Below the pieces are notes generated by a model. The model had not been told where the DNA came from. It worked only from the letters and a program-made list of their open reading frames with translations, and made no database searches. From contig JAQBXN010000014.1 in assembly GCA_027625095.1 (NCBI GenBank), positions 38,695-102,694 of the forward strand: a stretch of 64,000 bases of DNA, read 5' to 3'. Shown here one piece after another: positions 1 through 11,445 of this stretch. Positions within the stretch are counted from its first letter, which is position 1; each line of letters begins with the position of its first letter. Both the position numbers and the translations under genes were made by a program. The DNA comes from Planctomycetota bacterium. GTDB taxonomy: Bacteria; Planctomycetota; PUPC01; JACPCR01.

Positions 1-949
<949 letters not shown>

Positions 950-957
<8 letters not shown>

Positions 958-1480
958 TGGTTGCTCCTTCGTTTGTTGTTTCTTCGCTTGTGTTCTGGTC
1001 TTTCGTTGCAGTCAGTAGCGTATTAACGAATGCCTGGATTTCAGATTTCACCTTTGCCCATACTGCTGGGAGCGGCTGAACCAGACCTTTCATCTCATCC
1101 CAATCCAGGTGGAAGGTGTAGGAATGTCGATAAAAGTGACGGAAAGCCAGATAGTCAGCCAGTGCCCGGCAGGCCTCGCTGGAGATGAGTGCTGGCCTTG
1201 TTTCACTTGCTTCGGACACCTGCGTCAGAAGTGTACGATGCCACTGTCTTCCATCAGGAATCGAAGAGTCCAAAGATTTGCCCACTATCGTAAAAATATT
1301 CTCAACTCCATTGTAAAATGCATGCAGGATTGAACCGATTGCAGCCAATTCGACCTTGTCGGGTTCTCTCTCTTTCAACTCTTCAAGCAGATCAGAAAAA
1401 TCATCAAACAGGAGTTGGATTTGGCCCAACTCAAAGTCTACCTTTACGGCTACTTTCTCATGCAATTTTGAGTAGCTCAT
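950..1480 (-). CDS. HepT-like HEPN-domain protein (putative RNase toxin of a MNT/HEPN pair)
   Basis: This 176-aa protein from ATG 1480 has the HEPN signature R-x4-H-x-Y (RHFYRHSY, about residues 115-122), with downstream [12 protein letters not shown] as in HepT-like proteins. In the studied HepT/MntA pairs the HEPN protein is an RNase, and the partner nucleotidyltransferase AMPylates the tyrosine of this motif. All three motif residues are present, so the protein is probably active and modifiable (inference). An in-frame ATG at 1504 would add 8 residues; 1480 is chosen because MSYSKLHEK resembles a normal start. It overlaps the MNT gene by 23 bases upstream and gltD by 8 bases downstream, which suggests translational coupling inside the glutamate synthase operon. 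Confidence 0.85.
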
Positions 1481-1745
1481 TTTGCTGCTGAAGGTTCTGA
1501 GCAAAATCCTTGGACTTATCCAAATCGACTAAGTCCACCGGTCGATCCATTTCCATCATTAATCTTCCATAGATATGGAAGAACGCTCCTTTGGGGCAGC
1601 CTCTAACTGCCAAGTCGATATCTGATGCTGCCGAGGCTTTTCCTTCGGCAATCGAACCAAAGAGGTACACTTCAGCGCAGCCTTCTTCCTTGAGGATTTC
1701 AACTGCCTGATCGAGCGATGATTGAAGAATCTCTGGAAATTCCAT
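1458..1745 (-). CDS. MntA-like minimal nucleotidyltransferase (putative antitoxin)
   Basis: This 95-aa protein belongs to the minimal nucleotidyltransferase (MNT, DNA polymerase beta-like) fold. The active-site pattern G-S-x10-D-x-D is complete (GSIAEGKASAASDID, about residues 30-44). A third acidic residue is available in VDLVDLD near residue 77. Proteins of this type act as antitoxins that AMPylate the adjacent HEPN toxin; the partner follows at once with overlapping frames. It starts 20 bases after the gltB stop codon, so it should be co-transcribed with glutamate synthase. Nothing indicates truncation. A stand-alone nucleotidyltransferase role is less likely given the overlapping HEPN gene. 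Confidence 0.86.
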   Translation of the reverse strand: MEFPEILQSSLDQAVEILKEEGCAEVYLFGSIAEGKASAASDIDLAVRGCPKGAFFHIYGRLMMEMDRPVDLVDLDKSKDFAQNLQQQNELLKIA

Positions 1746-1764
1746 TTTGATTTCGAATCTTTAG

Positions 1765-4700
1765 CTAGTTCCCACTCACGCGGGCCAAATCATTTTTGTT
1801 TGCTTCGAACGCCGCCATGAGCGCGTCGTCGCCGCTCAGGCCCTGCTGCTCGGCTACGTTTATCTGTTCGAGCATGCGTTTGTAGTCCTTCGGGAACACC
1901 TTGACGATTTTATTCACGAATTCGTCCCAATCGGCGAGTATCTGCCAGGCTCGGTCGGACTTCGTGTATTCGGCGTGGTTGTGGATCATCTGTTTGACCT
2001 CGGCGATGTCTTCTTCAGCTTCCAGCGGGTCAAGGTCAACAGTGTCCTGATTGCACTGTTTTGCAAAACTGCCGTCCTCGTCGAACACGTAGGCTATACC
2101 TCCTGACATACCGGCGGCGAAGTTGCGGCCGGTCTTGCCGAGGATGACAGCGCGGCCACCGGTCATGTATTCGCAACCGTGGTCGCCGACGCCTTCGACG
2201 ACGGCGCGAACGCCGGAATTGCGGACGCAGAAGCGCTCGCCAGCTTTTCCTCGGACGTATGCCTCGCCGCTGGTGGCGCCGTAGAAGGCGACGTTACCGA
2301 TAATGATGTTTTCTTCCGGTTTAAAGGTCGACCCTTCGTCGGGATAGCAGATGACCTTGGAACCGCTCAGGCCTTTGCCGAAGTAATCGTTGGCATCTCC
2401 CTCAAGTTCCAGGGTCAGGCCCGGGGGAGTGAACGCAGCGAAGCTCTGTCCGGCCGAGCCCCGGAAGTGGAAATGGATAGTGTCCTCCGGCAGACCGTGA
2501 GGGCCGAATTTGCGGGTTATCTCGCTGCCGGTGATGGTGCCGACCACGCGGTTGATGTTTCTGATATCGACTGTGGCATGCACCTTTTCTCCGTTCGTGA
2601 GGGCGGGCTGTGCCAGGTCGAGGAGTTGCTGATTGTCGAGAGAGTTTTCCAGTCCGTGGTCCTGCTCGATCTGGCAATAGCGCCCCACATGCGGCGGGGC
2701 TTCCGGGTAATGCAGGATCTTGGAATAATCCAGGCCCTTCGCCTTCCAATGGTCGATGCCTTGGCGCGTGCGAAGCTTGTCGACACGTCCGATCATTTCG
2801 TTGATAGTGCGGAAGCCGAGTTGGGCCATGATTTCACGCATTTCCTGGGCGATCATCGTCAGGAAATTAACGATGTATTCCGGCTTGCCCATGAACTTCT
2901 TTCGCAGTTCCGGATTCTGTGTGGCGACGCCCACCGGGCAGGTATCGAGATGGCAGACACGCATCATGATGCAGCCCATGGCAACGAGGCCGGTGGTGGC
3001 AAAGCCGTATTCGTCCGCACCGAGGATAGCGGCGATGACAACGTCTTTGCCGGTCTTTAGCTGGCCATCGGTCTCGACGATGATGCGGCTGCGGAGGTTG
3101 TTCAGCACCAGCGTCTGGTGGGTTTCAGCGAGGCCGAGTTCCCATGGCAGCCCTGCGTGTTTGATGCTGGTCTGCGGGGACGCGCCCGTTCCGCCGTCGT
3201 GCCCACTGATGAGGACCACGTCAGCCTTGCCTTTGGCGACACCGGCGGCGATGGTGCCGACGCCTACTTCCGAGACGAGCTTGACGTTGATGCGTGCATG
3301 GTGGTTGGCGTTCTTCAGATCGTGAATGAGTTGTGCGATGTCTTCGATGGAATAAATGTCGTGGTGCGGCGGCGGCGAGATGAGTCCCACACCCGGCGTT
3401 GACAGACGCACCTTTGCGATCCATGGATAGACCTTGCGGCCAGGAAGCTCCCCGCCTTCACCGGGCTTTGCGCCCTGGGCCATCTTGATCTGGAGTTCCT
3501 TCGCCTGGGTCAGATATTCGCTCGTCACACCGAAGCGGCCCGAGGCGACCTGCTTGATGGCGCTATTCTTGGAATCACCATTCGGCAGCGGCTGGTAGCG
3601 GCGGCGGTCTTCACCGCCCTCGCCGGTGTTGCTCTTGCCACCAAGCCGGTTCATGGCGATGGCGAGGGTCTCGTGGGCTTCGAGGCTGATCGAGCCGTAG
3701 GACATTGCGCCCGTCTTGAATCGTTTGACGATCACGGCAACGGGCTCGACTTCCTCGATTGGAACGGGCGTACTTTCATCGAACTTGAACTCGAGCAGGC
3801 CTCGCAAGGTCGCCATCTCTGTCGACTGATCGTTAATCTTTGCTGTGTATTGTTTGAAGACTTCGAAGTCGTTCAGGCGAGAAGCCTTTTGCAGAAGGTG
3901 AATCGTCTGAGGATTGAACAGGTGTTTCTCGCCGCCCTTGCGGAATTGATACTGGCCGAGCACTTCGAGGGTGCTGCCATTCGTTTCGCGGTCAGGGAAC
4001 GCCTTGCTGTGCTGGCGTTTTGATTCTGCGGCGACCTGTTCGAGGCCGATACCCCCGACCCGGGACGGCGTCCAGGTAAAGTATTTATCGATGAGCTCGG
4101 GGCCGAATCCGACGTTTTCAAAAATCTGTGCGCCACGGTAAGAGGCGATGGTCGAGATACCCATCTTGGCCATGACCTTGACGATACCTTTTACGCAGGC
4201 CTTGACGTATCCATAGACGGCGGTGTCATAATCGATGTCTGTGAGCATGCCCTCTTTGATCATGTCGGCGAGGCTTTCGTAGGCCATGTAAGGATTGATT
4301 GCCTGCGCGCCATAACCGACGAGGACGCAGAAGTGATGCACCTCACGGGGCTCGCCGGATTCCAGAACGAGGCCGACACGGGTTCGTGTACCCTCACGAA
4401 TCAGGTGATGGTGAAGACCGGCCGTAGCAAGCAGGGCCGGAATGGGCGCATTCTCTCTATCGAAATTGCGGTCGGACAAGATGATGATGTTGGTGCCGTC
4501 AGCGATGGCCTGGCTGGCCGTGGCAAAAAGATCGTCCAGCGCCTTTTTCAGGCCGTCCCGTCCATCGTTGACCTTGTAAAGGATATCGAGTGTGCTGACG
4601 TTGAACGAAGAATGATCGACGTGCCTGATCTTCTCGAGTTCCGAGTTCGTGAGGACCGGAATGTCGAGCCGAATCTGGCGGCAGCTTTCAGGCTCGGCTT

Positions 4701-6363
4701 TGAGGAGATTTCGCTCGGGGCCGAGGGTGGTTTCGGTCGACGTTATGAGCTCTTCACGAATGGGGTCGATGGGCGGGTTGGTGACCTGGGCGAAGAGTTG
4801 CTTGAAGTAGTTGTACAGGAGCTGCGGTTTATCAGAGAGGACAGCAAGAGGCGTGTCCGTTCCCATCGAACCGATCGGCTGAATCTGGTTGACCGCCATC
4901 GGGCCGATGTTGATACGCAGATCTTCGTAGCTGTAACCAAAGGCGAACTGCTGCTTCAACACTTCTTCATGGGAGATCTCCGGCTCTTCGTGCTCAACTT
5001 CCGGCAGGTCGTTAAAGTGCACAAGATGCGCGTCGAGCCATTCCTGGTACGGCGCAGCCTGGGCGTACTTCATTTTGAGCTCTTCGTCTGTAATGATCCG
5101 CCCCTCGGTGGTATCCACGAGGAACATACGGCCAGGCTGCAAGCGGCCCTTGTAGGCTACACGCTCCGGTTCGATATCGAGGACGCCGACTTCCGAGCTC
5201 ATAATGACGTAATCGTCTTTAGTAACGTAATAGCGTGACGGGCGGAGGCCATTGCGGTCGAGGACCGCTCCGACCTTGAAACCGTCGGTGAAGGCTATCG
5301 ATGCAGGGCCATCCCATGGCTCCTGGAGGCAGGAGTGGTATTCGTAAAAGGCGTGCTTGTCCGGGTGCATGTCTTTATGTTTTGACCACGGCTCGGGGAT
5401 CATCATCATCATGGCATGCTCAAGGTCACGGCCGGTCAGTGCATAGAACTCCAGCACGTTGTCGAACTTGGCGGAGTCGCTGCCTTCCGGCTGGATGATG
5501 GGGAAGAGCTTCTTGATGTCTTCACCGTACTCTTCGGATGCGAAGAGCGATTGGCGGGCAACCATCCAGTTTTCGTTGCCGCGCAGGGTATTGATTTCGC
5601 CGTTGTGGATCAGATAGCGGAACGGCTGCGAGCGATCCCAACTGGGGAAGGTGTTGGTGCTGAAACGCGAGTGCACCAGGGCCAGTCCGGTCTCCATCAT
5701 GCTGTCGCTGAGATCGGGATAAAACGTCCGCACCTGCGCTGGGGTGAGCATACCCTTATAAACGAGGGTCTTATAGGAAAGGCTCGGGATGTAACAGTAT
5801 TCGCCGCCGGGCATGCTCTGCAGAGCGGTGGTTATGACTCTTCTCATGACGTAGAGCTTCTGCTCAAATCGCCATGCGGTCGCGATGTCATCACTACGCT
5901 TGATGAAGACCTGCCGCATGAACGGCTCATACTTCTGGGCCGATTCGCCGAGGTCGAGATTATAGGTAGGCACACTGCGCCAACCGATGACGCTGAGGCC
6001 TTCGGATTCGACCATTTCTTCGAGCTTCTTTTCGCACGCGTGCCGCTGGTCACGATCCCTCGGGAGGTAGATCATGCCGACACCGTAATGGCCCAGCTCC
6101 GGGAGGTCGATATTGAGGCCTTCGGCCACATATCTCAGAAATCTGTCCGGCATCTGCATAAGAATCCCGGCGCCGTCCCCGGTATTGTACTCACACCCGC
6201 ATCCGCCTCGGTGATCGAGATTCACCAGCATCTGGAGGGCGTCATCTACGAGCTTGTGGGTCTTCTCGCCACGGAGATGTACGACGAAGCCGATACCGCA
6301 AGCATCGTGTTCATAAGCGGGATCGTAGAGGCCTTGTTTCTTGGGGACGCCTGGCTGGTTCAT
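1765..6363 (-). CDS. gltB: Glutamate synthase large subunit
   Basis: This 1532-aa enzyme hydrolyses glutamine and uses the ammonia to aminate 2-oxoglutarate. The N-terminal class-II amidotransferase begins just after a short propeptide; the nucleophile is the Cys of EHDACGIGF (about residue 20). The central and FMN-binding synthase domains follow. The 3Fe-4S ligands are seen in [16 protein letters not shown], and [14 protein letters not shown] is the flavin-domain signature. The C-terminal GxGxG beta-helix occupies about the last 250 residues. ATG 6363 is chosen because the 40 residues encoded upstream are not family-like. A divergent Lrp/AsnC-type gene begins 297 bases away, so it is a candidate regulator. 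The operon continues with MNT, HEPN and gltD. Confidence 0.97.
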   Translation of the reverse strand: MNQPGVPKKQGLYDPAYEHDACGIGFVVHLRGEKTHKLVDDALQMLVNLDHRGGCGCEYNTGDGAGILMQMPDRFLRYVAEGLNIDLPELGHYGVGMIYLPRDRDQRHACEKKLEEMVESEGLSVIGWRSVPTYNLDLGESAQKYEPFMRQVFIKRSDDIATAWRFEQKLYVMRRVITTALQSMPGGEYCYIPSLSYKTLVYKGMLTPAQVRTFYPDLSDSMMETGLALVHSRFSTNTFPSWDRSQPFRYLIHNGEINTLRGNENWMVARQSLFASEEYGEDIKKLFPIIQPEGSDSAKFDNVLEFYALTGRDLEHAMMMMIPEPWSKHKDMHPDKHAFYEYHSCLQEPWDGPASIAFTDGFKVGAVLDRNGLRPSRYYVTKDDYVIMSSEVGVLDIEPERVAYKGRLQPGRMFLVDTTEGRIITDEELKMKYAQAAPYQEWLDAHLVHFNDLPEVEHEEPEISHEEVLKQQFAFGYSYEDLRINIGPMAVNQIQPIGSMGTDTPLAVLSDKPQLLYNYFKQLFAQVTNPPIDPIREELITSTETTLGPERNLLKAEPESCRQIRLDIPVLTNSELEKIRHVDHSSFNVSTLDILYKVNDGRDGLKKALDDLFATASQAIADGTNIIILSDRNFDRENAPIPALLATAGLHHHLIREGTRTRVGLVLESGEPREVHHFCVLVGYGAQAINPYMAYESLADMIKEGMLTDIDYDTAVYGYVKACVKGIVKVMAKMGISTIASYRGAQIFENVGFGPELIDKYFTWTPSRVGGIGLEQVAAESKRQHSKAFPDRETNGSTLEVLGQYQFRKGGEKHLFNPQTIHLLQKASRLNDFEVFKQYTAKINDQSTEMATLRGLLEFKFDESTPVPIEEVEPVAVIVKRFKTGAMSYGSISLEAHETLAIAMNRLGGKSNTGEGGEDRRRYQPLPNGDSKNSAIKQVASGRFGVTSEYLTQAKELQIKMAQGAKPGEGGELPGRKVYPWIAKVRLSTPGVGLISPPPHHDIYSIEDIAQLIHDLKNANHHARINVKLVSEVGVGTIAAGVAKGKADVVLISGHDGGTGASPQTSIKHAGLPWELGLAETHQTLVLNNLRSRIIVETDGQLKTGKDVVIAAILGADEYGFATTGLVAMGCIMMRVCHLDTCPVGVATQNPELRKKFMGKPEYIVNFLTMIAQEMREIMAQLGFRTINEMIGRVDKLRTRQGIDHWKAKGLDYSKILHYPEAPPHVGRYCQIEQDHGLENSLDNQQLLDLAQPALTNGEKVHATVDIRNINRVVGTITGSEITRKFGPHGLPEDTIHFHFRGSAGQSFAAFTPPGLTLELEGDANDYFGKGLSGSKVICYPDEGSTFKPEENIIIGNVAFYGATSGEAYVRGKAGERFCVRNSGVRAVVEGVGDHGCEYMTGGRAVILGKTGRNFAAGMSGGIAYVFDEDGSFAKQCNQDTVDLDPLEAEEDIAEVKQMIHNHAEYTKSDRAWQILADWDEFVNKIVKVFPKDYKRMLEQINVAEQQGLSGDDALMAAFEANKNDLARVSGN

Positions 6364-6619
6364 AGGTAATGATGCCTTGAAAAAATATGTATCGCGAATG
6401 ATCCCCACGTGAACGATACCCGTCGTTCCCCTGTCATTCCGCGAATGTCGGTTTTGGGGATGTCTGCTCAGGCCCGTAACCACTAAAGAGTGGTGAGAGG
6501 GGGCCTGTTCTGCCCGTTAAAGGCCGCGTACAATACGAATAATTACTGAATACGCAAATTGGTTATGACCAAGGGGCGAAATGTTGAGATTTAGCTATAA
6601 ACCTCCAGAAGTTTGGCCT

Positions 6620-6633
6620 AAATATGCATATTT
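6620..6633. promoter_or_regulatory. 14-bp perfect palindrome between gltB and the Lrp-like gene
   Basis: The sequence AAATATGCATATTT is a perfect palindrome. It ends 26 bases before the GTG of the Lrp/AsnC-like gene and lies about 257 bases upstream of gltB, in an AT-rich divergent intergenic region. Lrp/AsnC proteins bind AT-rich degenerate palindromes and often control themselves and a divergent neighbour. An operator role is inferred from position and symmetry only. Confidence 0.4.
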
Positions 6634-6659
6634 TAACCACAACACATCTATAAATTGCC

Positions 6660-7235
6660 GTGAAAAAACTCGATGACCAGGAGCGACTGATTCTGAAAGC
6701 ACTAGTTCGCAACCCGCGTTACTCAGATAACCGTATCAGCATCCTCACTGGTGTACCGGTAAAAACAGTAAGCAGGAAGCGCGCTCGGTTGGAGGATGAG
6801 GGGATTCTGTCCTACTACGCAGGGTTGAATTTTCAGGCAGATGGACTGGCACGGTTCAACACCCAGCACCTTGTCATCATTCGATTCAAGATCGGGATTA
6901 CTCTCGGCCAGATCATGGAAGAGATTCGTAGTGAGCCAAACGTCGCCAATGTGTTCAGTGAGTATATTCGTGATTCCTTCGTGGCCGAGGTTGACGGGCA
7001 CATCGCCCTCACGATGGTGATCGAGGGAGAATCAGACAGCGATGTTACCGAGAGCCTTCAGGCCAGGATCATTCCGTCCCTCAGAAAGAATCATGGGCAG
7101 GACTCCATCGAGGAGTTGAAAACCGTCCGGCTGTTGAGCGCTATTCGCCGGGAGCACAATTATCTGCCGAAGATCAACATGGTGGCCGGAAAGATGAAGG
7201 ATGATTGGCCGGATGACGCTCTGTTTGTGGGGTGA
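6660..7235 (+). CDS. Lrp/AsnC-family transcriptional regulator
   Basis: This 191-aa protein starts at GTG 6660. Residues 1-60 form an AsnC-type winged helix-turn-helix, with LDDQERLILKALVRNPRYSD, an I-x-x-x-T-G-V-P-V-K-T-V-S-R-K recognition segment and an R-x-R-L-E-x-E-G-I-L wing. The remainder, with an IIRFKIG strand, could be a RAM-like ligand-binding domain, but its match is weak. It is divergent from gltB, a common arrangement for Lrp-like regulators of nitrogen assimilation, so control of the glutamate synthase operon is a reasonable inference. The C-terminus is longer than in typical 150-160-aa Lrp proteins. The effector is unknown. Confidence 0.75.
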   Translation: MKKLDDQERLILKALVRNPRYSDNRISILTGVPVKTVSRKRARLEDEGILSYYAGLNFQADGLARFNTQHLVIIRFKIGITLGQIMEEIRSEPNVANVFSEYIRDSFVAEVDGHIALTMVIEGESDSDVTESLQARIIPSLRKNHGQDSIEELKTVRLLSAIRREHNYLPKINMVAGKMKDDWPDDALFVG

Positions 7236-7378
7236 AACTCCTCCGGTTCGTGGGAGGGAATTCGGCCCGGAAAAATTTCCTGTCCCTGTCCCCTCTTGTT
7301 AAGAGCCCTGGTTGCGGCCGCATGGCTGATGAAGAATGCGGTGCTCCGAACTTATCATCATCCCATTCTTTCAGGGCG

Positions 7379-8557
7379 TTATTTCGCAAATCCCAGATCA
7401 CTCGACACAGTCGCCCCGCGCTTATCCTTCACCGTGACGAACCAGATGAGCGAGCCCTCCGGCAGTTCGCCAACCTTCACTGAGCCGTCTTCGTAAATGG
7501 CCTCCTTGGTCTTCCACTCCCGCTGCTGATTCGGTTTGGTCTCAGTGGTGTAATTGAGCCAGGCACCAACGATTTCAGTTTCGGTTTTCACGTCGGCAGC
7601 CACCCCATTGCCCTCCTTTAATCGCACTTCAGGTAATGCAGTAGCCCTCAACAGATGTTGATCGATAAACATCCCGATCTCCGCTGGCGCCCAGCCAGGT
7701 TGATGGCCATGTGGCATCCGCACCGTAATCCGCAGATTTCGGTTCTTTACCAGACTGTAGGTTTTGTGATACTGCTCCATCCAGTAGGCGAAGTCATTGG
7801 TCCCGTTCACAAAGAAGAGCGGCATCTTTGCCTTGCCCACATAATTGGAGGGGTCGAAGAGTCGAACCCACTTGGCCCGCAACTCGGGCGTCATCATTTC
7901 AAACTGCCGATTCCAGGCACTGCCATGATGCAGAAAGCCGCATCCGTAAACTGGCACGGCCGCCTTAAAGCGATGGTCCAGACCGGCAACGATGCACGTC
8001 AGATAACCTCCCCAACTGATTCCGGTAACCGCAGTGCGATCTGCATCGATTTCTTTGAAGCTGCATATGAGTGAATGAGCCAGGATGACATTCGCTACCG
8101 CATGGGTAGACCAAATCTCATTCAATGGCCCCCCGATGGCATTAAACTTCTCATTGCCGCCCTGGTCCGGGCCCCCGTCCGGCAGACGCTTCTTATCTGC
8201 TCCTATGCCGGCAAGGTCCATCGCGATAGCCGCGTAGCCGCGTTTCGCCCAGAGCTCGACCCATTCGTGGAATACTGTGCCTCCTCCACCGTGCACCAGC
8301 ACTACCGCTGGTAAATTTTTGTCTTTTGTCGTATCGCCTGAAAGAGTCCCGGGGGTCGCGTAGAGGGCGAAGACACTGGTCTGTTTGTGATCACCATACG
8401 GCAGGGATTTGTAGACCAGCGAGCGAATCTTCCCGGTGGTCTCGATCCATTCAAACTCCGGTGGTTTGTTCAGAGTCTCAAGATCCCAGGGCGGAATCTC
8501 TTCACCGATAAGAGAAACGGCAAACATACAATTGATTACGAAGTGATAAAAACGCAT
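7379..8557 (-). CDS. Secreted alpha/beta hydrolase (acetyl xylan esterase / dienelactone hydrolase-like)
   Basis: This 392-aa protein begins MRFYHFVINCMFAVSLIGEE, a plausible signal peptide, so it is probably exported. The alpha/beta hydrolase core contains the oxyanion-region VLVHGGGG (about residue 87), the nucleophile elbow GISWGG (about residue 190), an acid candidate in FVNGTNDFAYW and a terminal His in MPHGHQPGW. After the hydrolase fold comes an extra beta-rich tail of about 90 residues. Such proteins in polysaccharide-degrading bacteria deacetylate or de-esterify plant or algal polymers; the substrate cannot be told here. The 3' end converges with the Lrp-like gene. An alternative start lies 6 codons upstream at 8575. 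Confidence 0.82.
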   Translation of the reverse strand: MRFYHFVINCMFAVSLIGEEIPPWDLETLNKPPEFEWIETTGKIRSLVYKSLPYGDHKQTSVFALYATPGTLSGDTTKDKNLPAVVLVHGGGGTVFHEWVELWAKRGYAAIAMDLAGIGADKKRLPDGGPDQGGNEKFNAIGGPLNEIWSTHAVANVILAHSLICSFKEIDADRTAVTGISWGGYLTCIVAGLDHRFKAAVPVYGCGFLHHGSAWNRQFEMMTPELRAKWVRLFDPSNYVGKAKMPLFFVNGTNDFAYWMEQYHKTYSLVKNRNLRITVRMPHGHQPGWAPAEIGMFIDQHLLRATALPEVRLKEGNGVAADVKTETEIVGAWLNYTTETKPNQQREWKTKEAIYEDGSVKVGELPEGSLIWFVTVKDKRGATVSSDLGFAK

Positions 8558-8647
8558 ATGGCACTCATTCGTCAAAGGGCAAAGATTCTGGCATCAGCAT
8601 CGCTGGCGGATTCTAGTGGGCCGTCAATTTCGATTTTGAGCCTCCAC

Positions 8648-8725
8648 ATTCTTCGTCGTAGTCTTAATCTTTGTCTCTTCTGCTTACCCGGAGGATCTAA
8701 ACCGACAAAGACTAAGACGAAGAAG
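8648..8725. repeat. Imperfect inverted repeat between divergent hydrolase genes
   Basis: A left arm of about 28 bases (TTCTTCGTC, a short insertion, then GTCTTAATCTTTGTC) is mirrored by a right arm at 8704-8725 (GACAAAGACTAAGACGAAG), with a loop of about 28 bases. It sits in the 246-bp gap between the divergent hydrolase starts. No T-tract follows, so it is not an obvious terminator. Function is unknown. Confidence 0.4.
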
Positions 8726-8803
8726 CGTTACTGGGTCATTCAATCCAATTCGCACAAAGTGAAAATTGGCCGCTTCTGGTTCCAGGGCAGACATTCTCGT
8801 TAT

Positions 8804-11368
8804 ATGGTTTCAAATAATCCAAAGCTCCCGGTGAGTGGGTGTTCCGTTCTTCTGATTGGATTTCTCTGCATCGCAGGGAATGCTCACTCAGAGCCCGTTC
8901 CGGTCAGTAGCGGTTACCTGCTCCACGAACTGGCTCTCGACTCGCCTCTGATCGAGGCATACGACTATCTCAAGATTCCCAGCAAAGAAAGTGCGCCGAC
9001 TGCCTTTACCAACGAGTTGATGAAGCTATTGCATAAGGCGGAGGATTACACGCGGCGAAGACTGCTGGCATCCCTCAAGGTTCAGCTTGATTACAAGTTC
9101 TCGTACTTTGCCACGGATGACGATGCGAACGTCGACCTCTTTTATGAAAAGCTCCACGCCATCGAGCGCGGAGAAGACCCTTTCGAACATGACATCACCA
9201 GCCTGCGAGGCTACTACGCTGAGAACGATAACTCTTGTCAGCCGTTCAAGGTCTCGACACCCTTTGATTATCGACGCAACAGCCAGAAGAAGTACCCCCT
9301 GGTCCTCACGCTCCATCATCACGGTTGGTCGGACTGGTACCGCCCATTCCAGGGGTATGCCTCGTTCCTGACAGACGCCATCGTCATTGCCCCGCACGGG
9401 CGAGGGAGCTGTGATTATCTCTGGATAGCGGAACAGGACACGCTTGAATGCATCAAGGCCGCAAAGGACGAATTTAATATCGACCCGGATCGCATATACG
9501 TCACCGGTTGGTCAATGGGCGGGACGGGGTCGTTTCATCTACCGGGGCGGTATCCGGACATTTTCGCGGCCAGTTTCCCCAAGGCCGGCAATGCCGACTT
9601 TACTGCATGGGAAGAGGCATGGAAAGAAGATCGCCAGCGCTCGGATTCACCTCGACTGCCAGAGCGAATGTTCCTGAGGTGGGAAACAGCCCCGGTCACC
9701 TTCGCAGAAAATTTTCTCCACACGCCCATCGCCATCGAGCATGGTGCGATGGATGACATCAATCCGGTAAATCACTCGAAGAGCATGGCCGGACGCTTGA
9801 AAGAGCTTGGTTACAACAAGGTCACATTCAAAGCCGGTGAGGGTGGCCATAGCTGGGGATCGATGTTCAGCGAACGATGGGACTGGATGAAACCCTACAG
9901 GCGAACGACGCATCCCAAACGGGTACGGCTCAAGATTTCAAAGCTTCGCCACGGAAAGGCGTGGTGGCTGACGATTACTCGGCTTTCTCAACGGATGAAG
10001 CTGGCAGAAATAGATGTGCAGGTGGTCAACAACAAACGCATCGAAATTAAACGCAGCGATAACATCTCTGGCTTCACGCTTGATTTGATACCGGAACTCG
10101 ATCTGGATCCTGAGAAGGTGGAACTCGCCTTCACTCACGGAAAAAAGCCGGTTGAGGTCGCCCTTCCCTCCCCTACCCCGGCCAAAATTTCGGTGCTGCT
10201 GAAGAACGGCCAGTGGAAGGCAACGACTCCCGAAGACTCAAGCACCAACCCTCAACCTGCTGCCTGGCCTCCTGCCAAGCGCGCCGGCCTTGAAGGGCCC
10301 ATCGAAGACGCGGTCATGGATGCTTTTCTGGTCGTCATCGGCAGTACGGGCGATGCCTGGGACAAAAAAATTGTGAAGGGCGAGGCCGAACGATGGATGC
10401 GCCAATGGCGACGGCGCTATCAGACAGTGCCCAGGGCGAAATTTGATGTAAACGTCACCGGGGAGGACATCGATGCCTTTAATCTGGTCCTGTTCGGTGG
10501 GCCGGCCCACAACCTGATCGTAAGGCGCATAAACGACAGGCTGCCGGTCAGATTCGGTGACGACACTGTGCTGGTCGGCAATACCGAATACACGGGCCAG
10601 GGCCTCGGGCTCAAGTCGATTTATCCCAATCCTGAAAATCCTAATCGCACTGTTGTCGTCTTCGGTGCCGTCGACTGGAAAGGCATGTGGCAAATTTCTC
10701 ATCGATTCGGGACTTGGTTTGACTGGATGCCGCTCGATAACCGCCAGTGGTTTGATTACTGCGTTTTCGATGACCAGACCCAAGGCTTTGAAACTTTTCA
10801 GGACGTTGGCTTTTTCGATGAGGACTGGCGTTTAGAGAATGGCGTAAGCTACAAGGCAATACCAGATTGGCGTGCAAAAACTTCCGCTCGTGAGTATCCA
10901 AAATTCAGAGAGATACCTGCTGAAGGAAATGTGCGACTGTCTGAGCTTTGGCCCGGCCAGATGGACACGGCTCGTGATCCATTCCGAATCAATCGCTCAT
11001 TCAAGGGGCTACCACTCTCGATCGGGCATCAACGTCAACCATGGGGATTGGGACAGTGGATCGAATCCGCAGTGACCTACGATCTGGAAGGAAAGTTCCG
11101 CCGCTTCGAAGTAAAAGCAGGCATCGATGCCGAAGGCCAACAAAAGATAAGCGAGGCACGCAAGGAAGTGGAGTTCACCAAATTCGTCATTCAGGGAGAT
11201 GGCCGTGAGCTCGATGTCCTCAACTCCGTTCAATTTGGTGACAAGCCATACCTGATGGATGTCGATGTGACAGGCGTAAAGAAACTGACGCTGATGGTAC
11301 TACGCACCTATCCGCAAGGCTGGCTCTACGGCAATATCAGTTGGGGCGAGCCGCTTCTGAGGAGGTGA
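8804..11368 (+). CDS. Secreted PHB depolymerase/feruloyl esterase-like hydrolase with NPCBM-like C-terminus
   Basis: This 854-aa protein is read from ATG 8804, because MVSNNPKLPVSGCSVLLIGF begins a convincing signal peptide; the longer open frame upstream runs over the start of the divergent gene. The catalytic domain (about residues 130-400) has LTLHHHGW, APHGRG, the nucleophile motif GWSMGG, an acid in HGAMDDINPV and a His in GEGGHSWG, as in prolyl-oligopeptidase/ferulic esterase-like families. A middle region of about 230 residues resembles the phosphorylase-like domain seen in related secreted esterases. The end (about residues 745-854) fits an NPCBM/NEW2 carbohydrate-binding module (YDLEGKFRRFEVKAGID). 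The likely role is de-esterification of a polysaccharide outside the cytoplasm. Confidence 0.82.
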   Translation: MVSNNPKLPVSGCSVLLIGFLCIAGNAHSEPVPVSSGYLLHELALDSPLIEAYDYLKIPSKESAPTAFTNELMKLLHKAEDYTRRRLLASLKVQLDYKFSYFATDDDANVDLFYEKLHAIERGEDPFEHDITSLRGYYAENDNSCQPFKVSTPFDYRRNSQKKYPLVLTLHHHGWSDWYRPFQGYASFLTDAIVIAPHGRGSCDYLWIAEQDTLECIKAAKDEFNIDPDRIYVTGWSMGGTGSFHLPGRYPDIFAASFPKAGNADFTAWEEAWKEDRQRSDSPRLPERMFLRWETAPVTFAENFLHTPIAIEHGAMDDINPVNHSKSMAGRLKELGYNKVTFKAGEGGHSWGSMFSERWDWMKPYRRTTHPKRVRLKISKLRHGKAWWLTITRLSQRMKLAEIDVQVVNNKRIEIKRSDNISGFTLDLIPELDLDPEKVELAFTHGKKPVEVALPSPTPAKISVLLKNGQWKATTPEDSSTNPQPAAWPPAKRAGLEGPIEDAVMDAFLVVIGSTGDAWDKKIVKGEAERWMRQWRRRYQTVPRAKFDVNVTGEDIDAFNLVLFGGPAHNLIVRRINDRLPVRFGDDTVLVGNTEYTGQGLGLKSIYPNPENPNRTVVVFGAVDWKGMWQISHRFGTWFDWMPLDNRQWFDYCVFDDQTQGFETFQDVGFFDEDWRLENGVSYKAIPDWRAKTSAREYPKFREIPAEGNVRLSELWPGQMDTARDPFRINRSFKGLPLSIGHQRQPWGLGQWIESAVTYDLEGKFRRFEVKAGIDAEGQQKISEARKEVEFTKFVIQGDGRELDVLNSVQFGDKPYLMDVDVTGVKKLTLMVLRTYPQGWLYGNISWGEPLLRR

Positions 11369-11445
11369 ATTGCTGATTCACCATCCGGAGAAAGTGTCGG
11401 CCGCATGAACACCGGATTATTCCGCTGACTCCATCCGGCTGAAAG

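Noticed and set aside
2179..6369. Long plus-strand frames at 2179-3060, 4333-5238 and 5416-6369
   Set aside because: All lie inside gltB on the opposite strand and are caused by its codon pattern.
8387..8803. N-terminal extension of the secreted hydrolase
   Set aside because: It overlaps the divergent hydrolase start and lacks similarity; the signal peptide starts at 8804.
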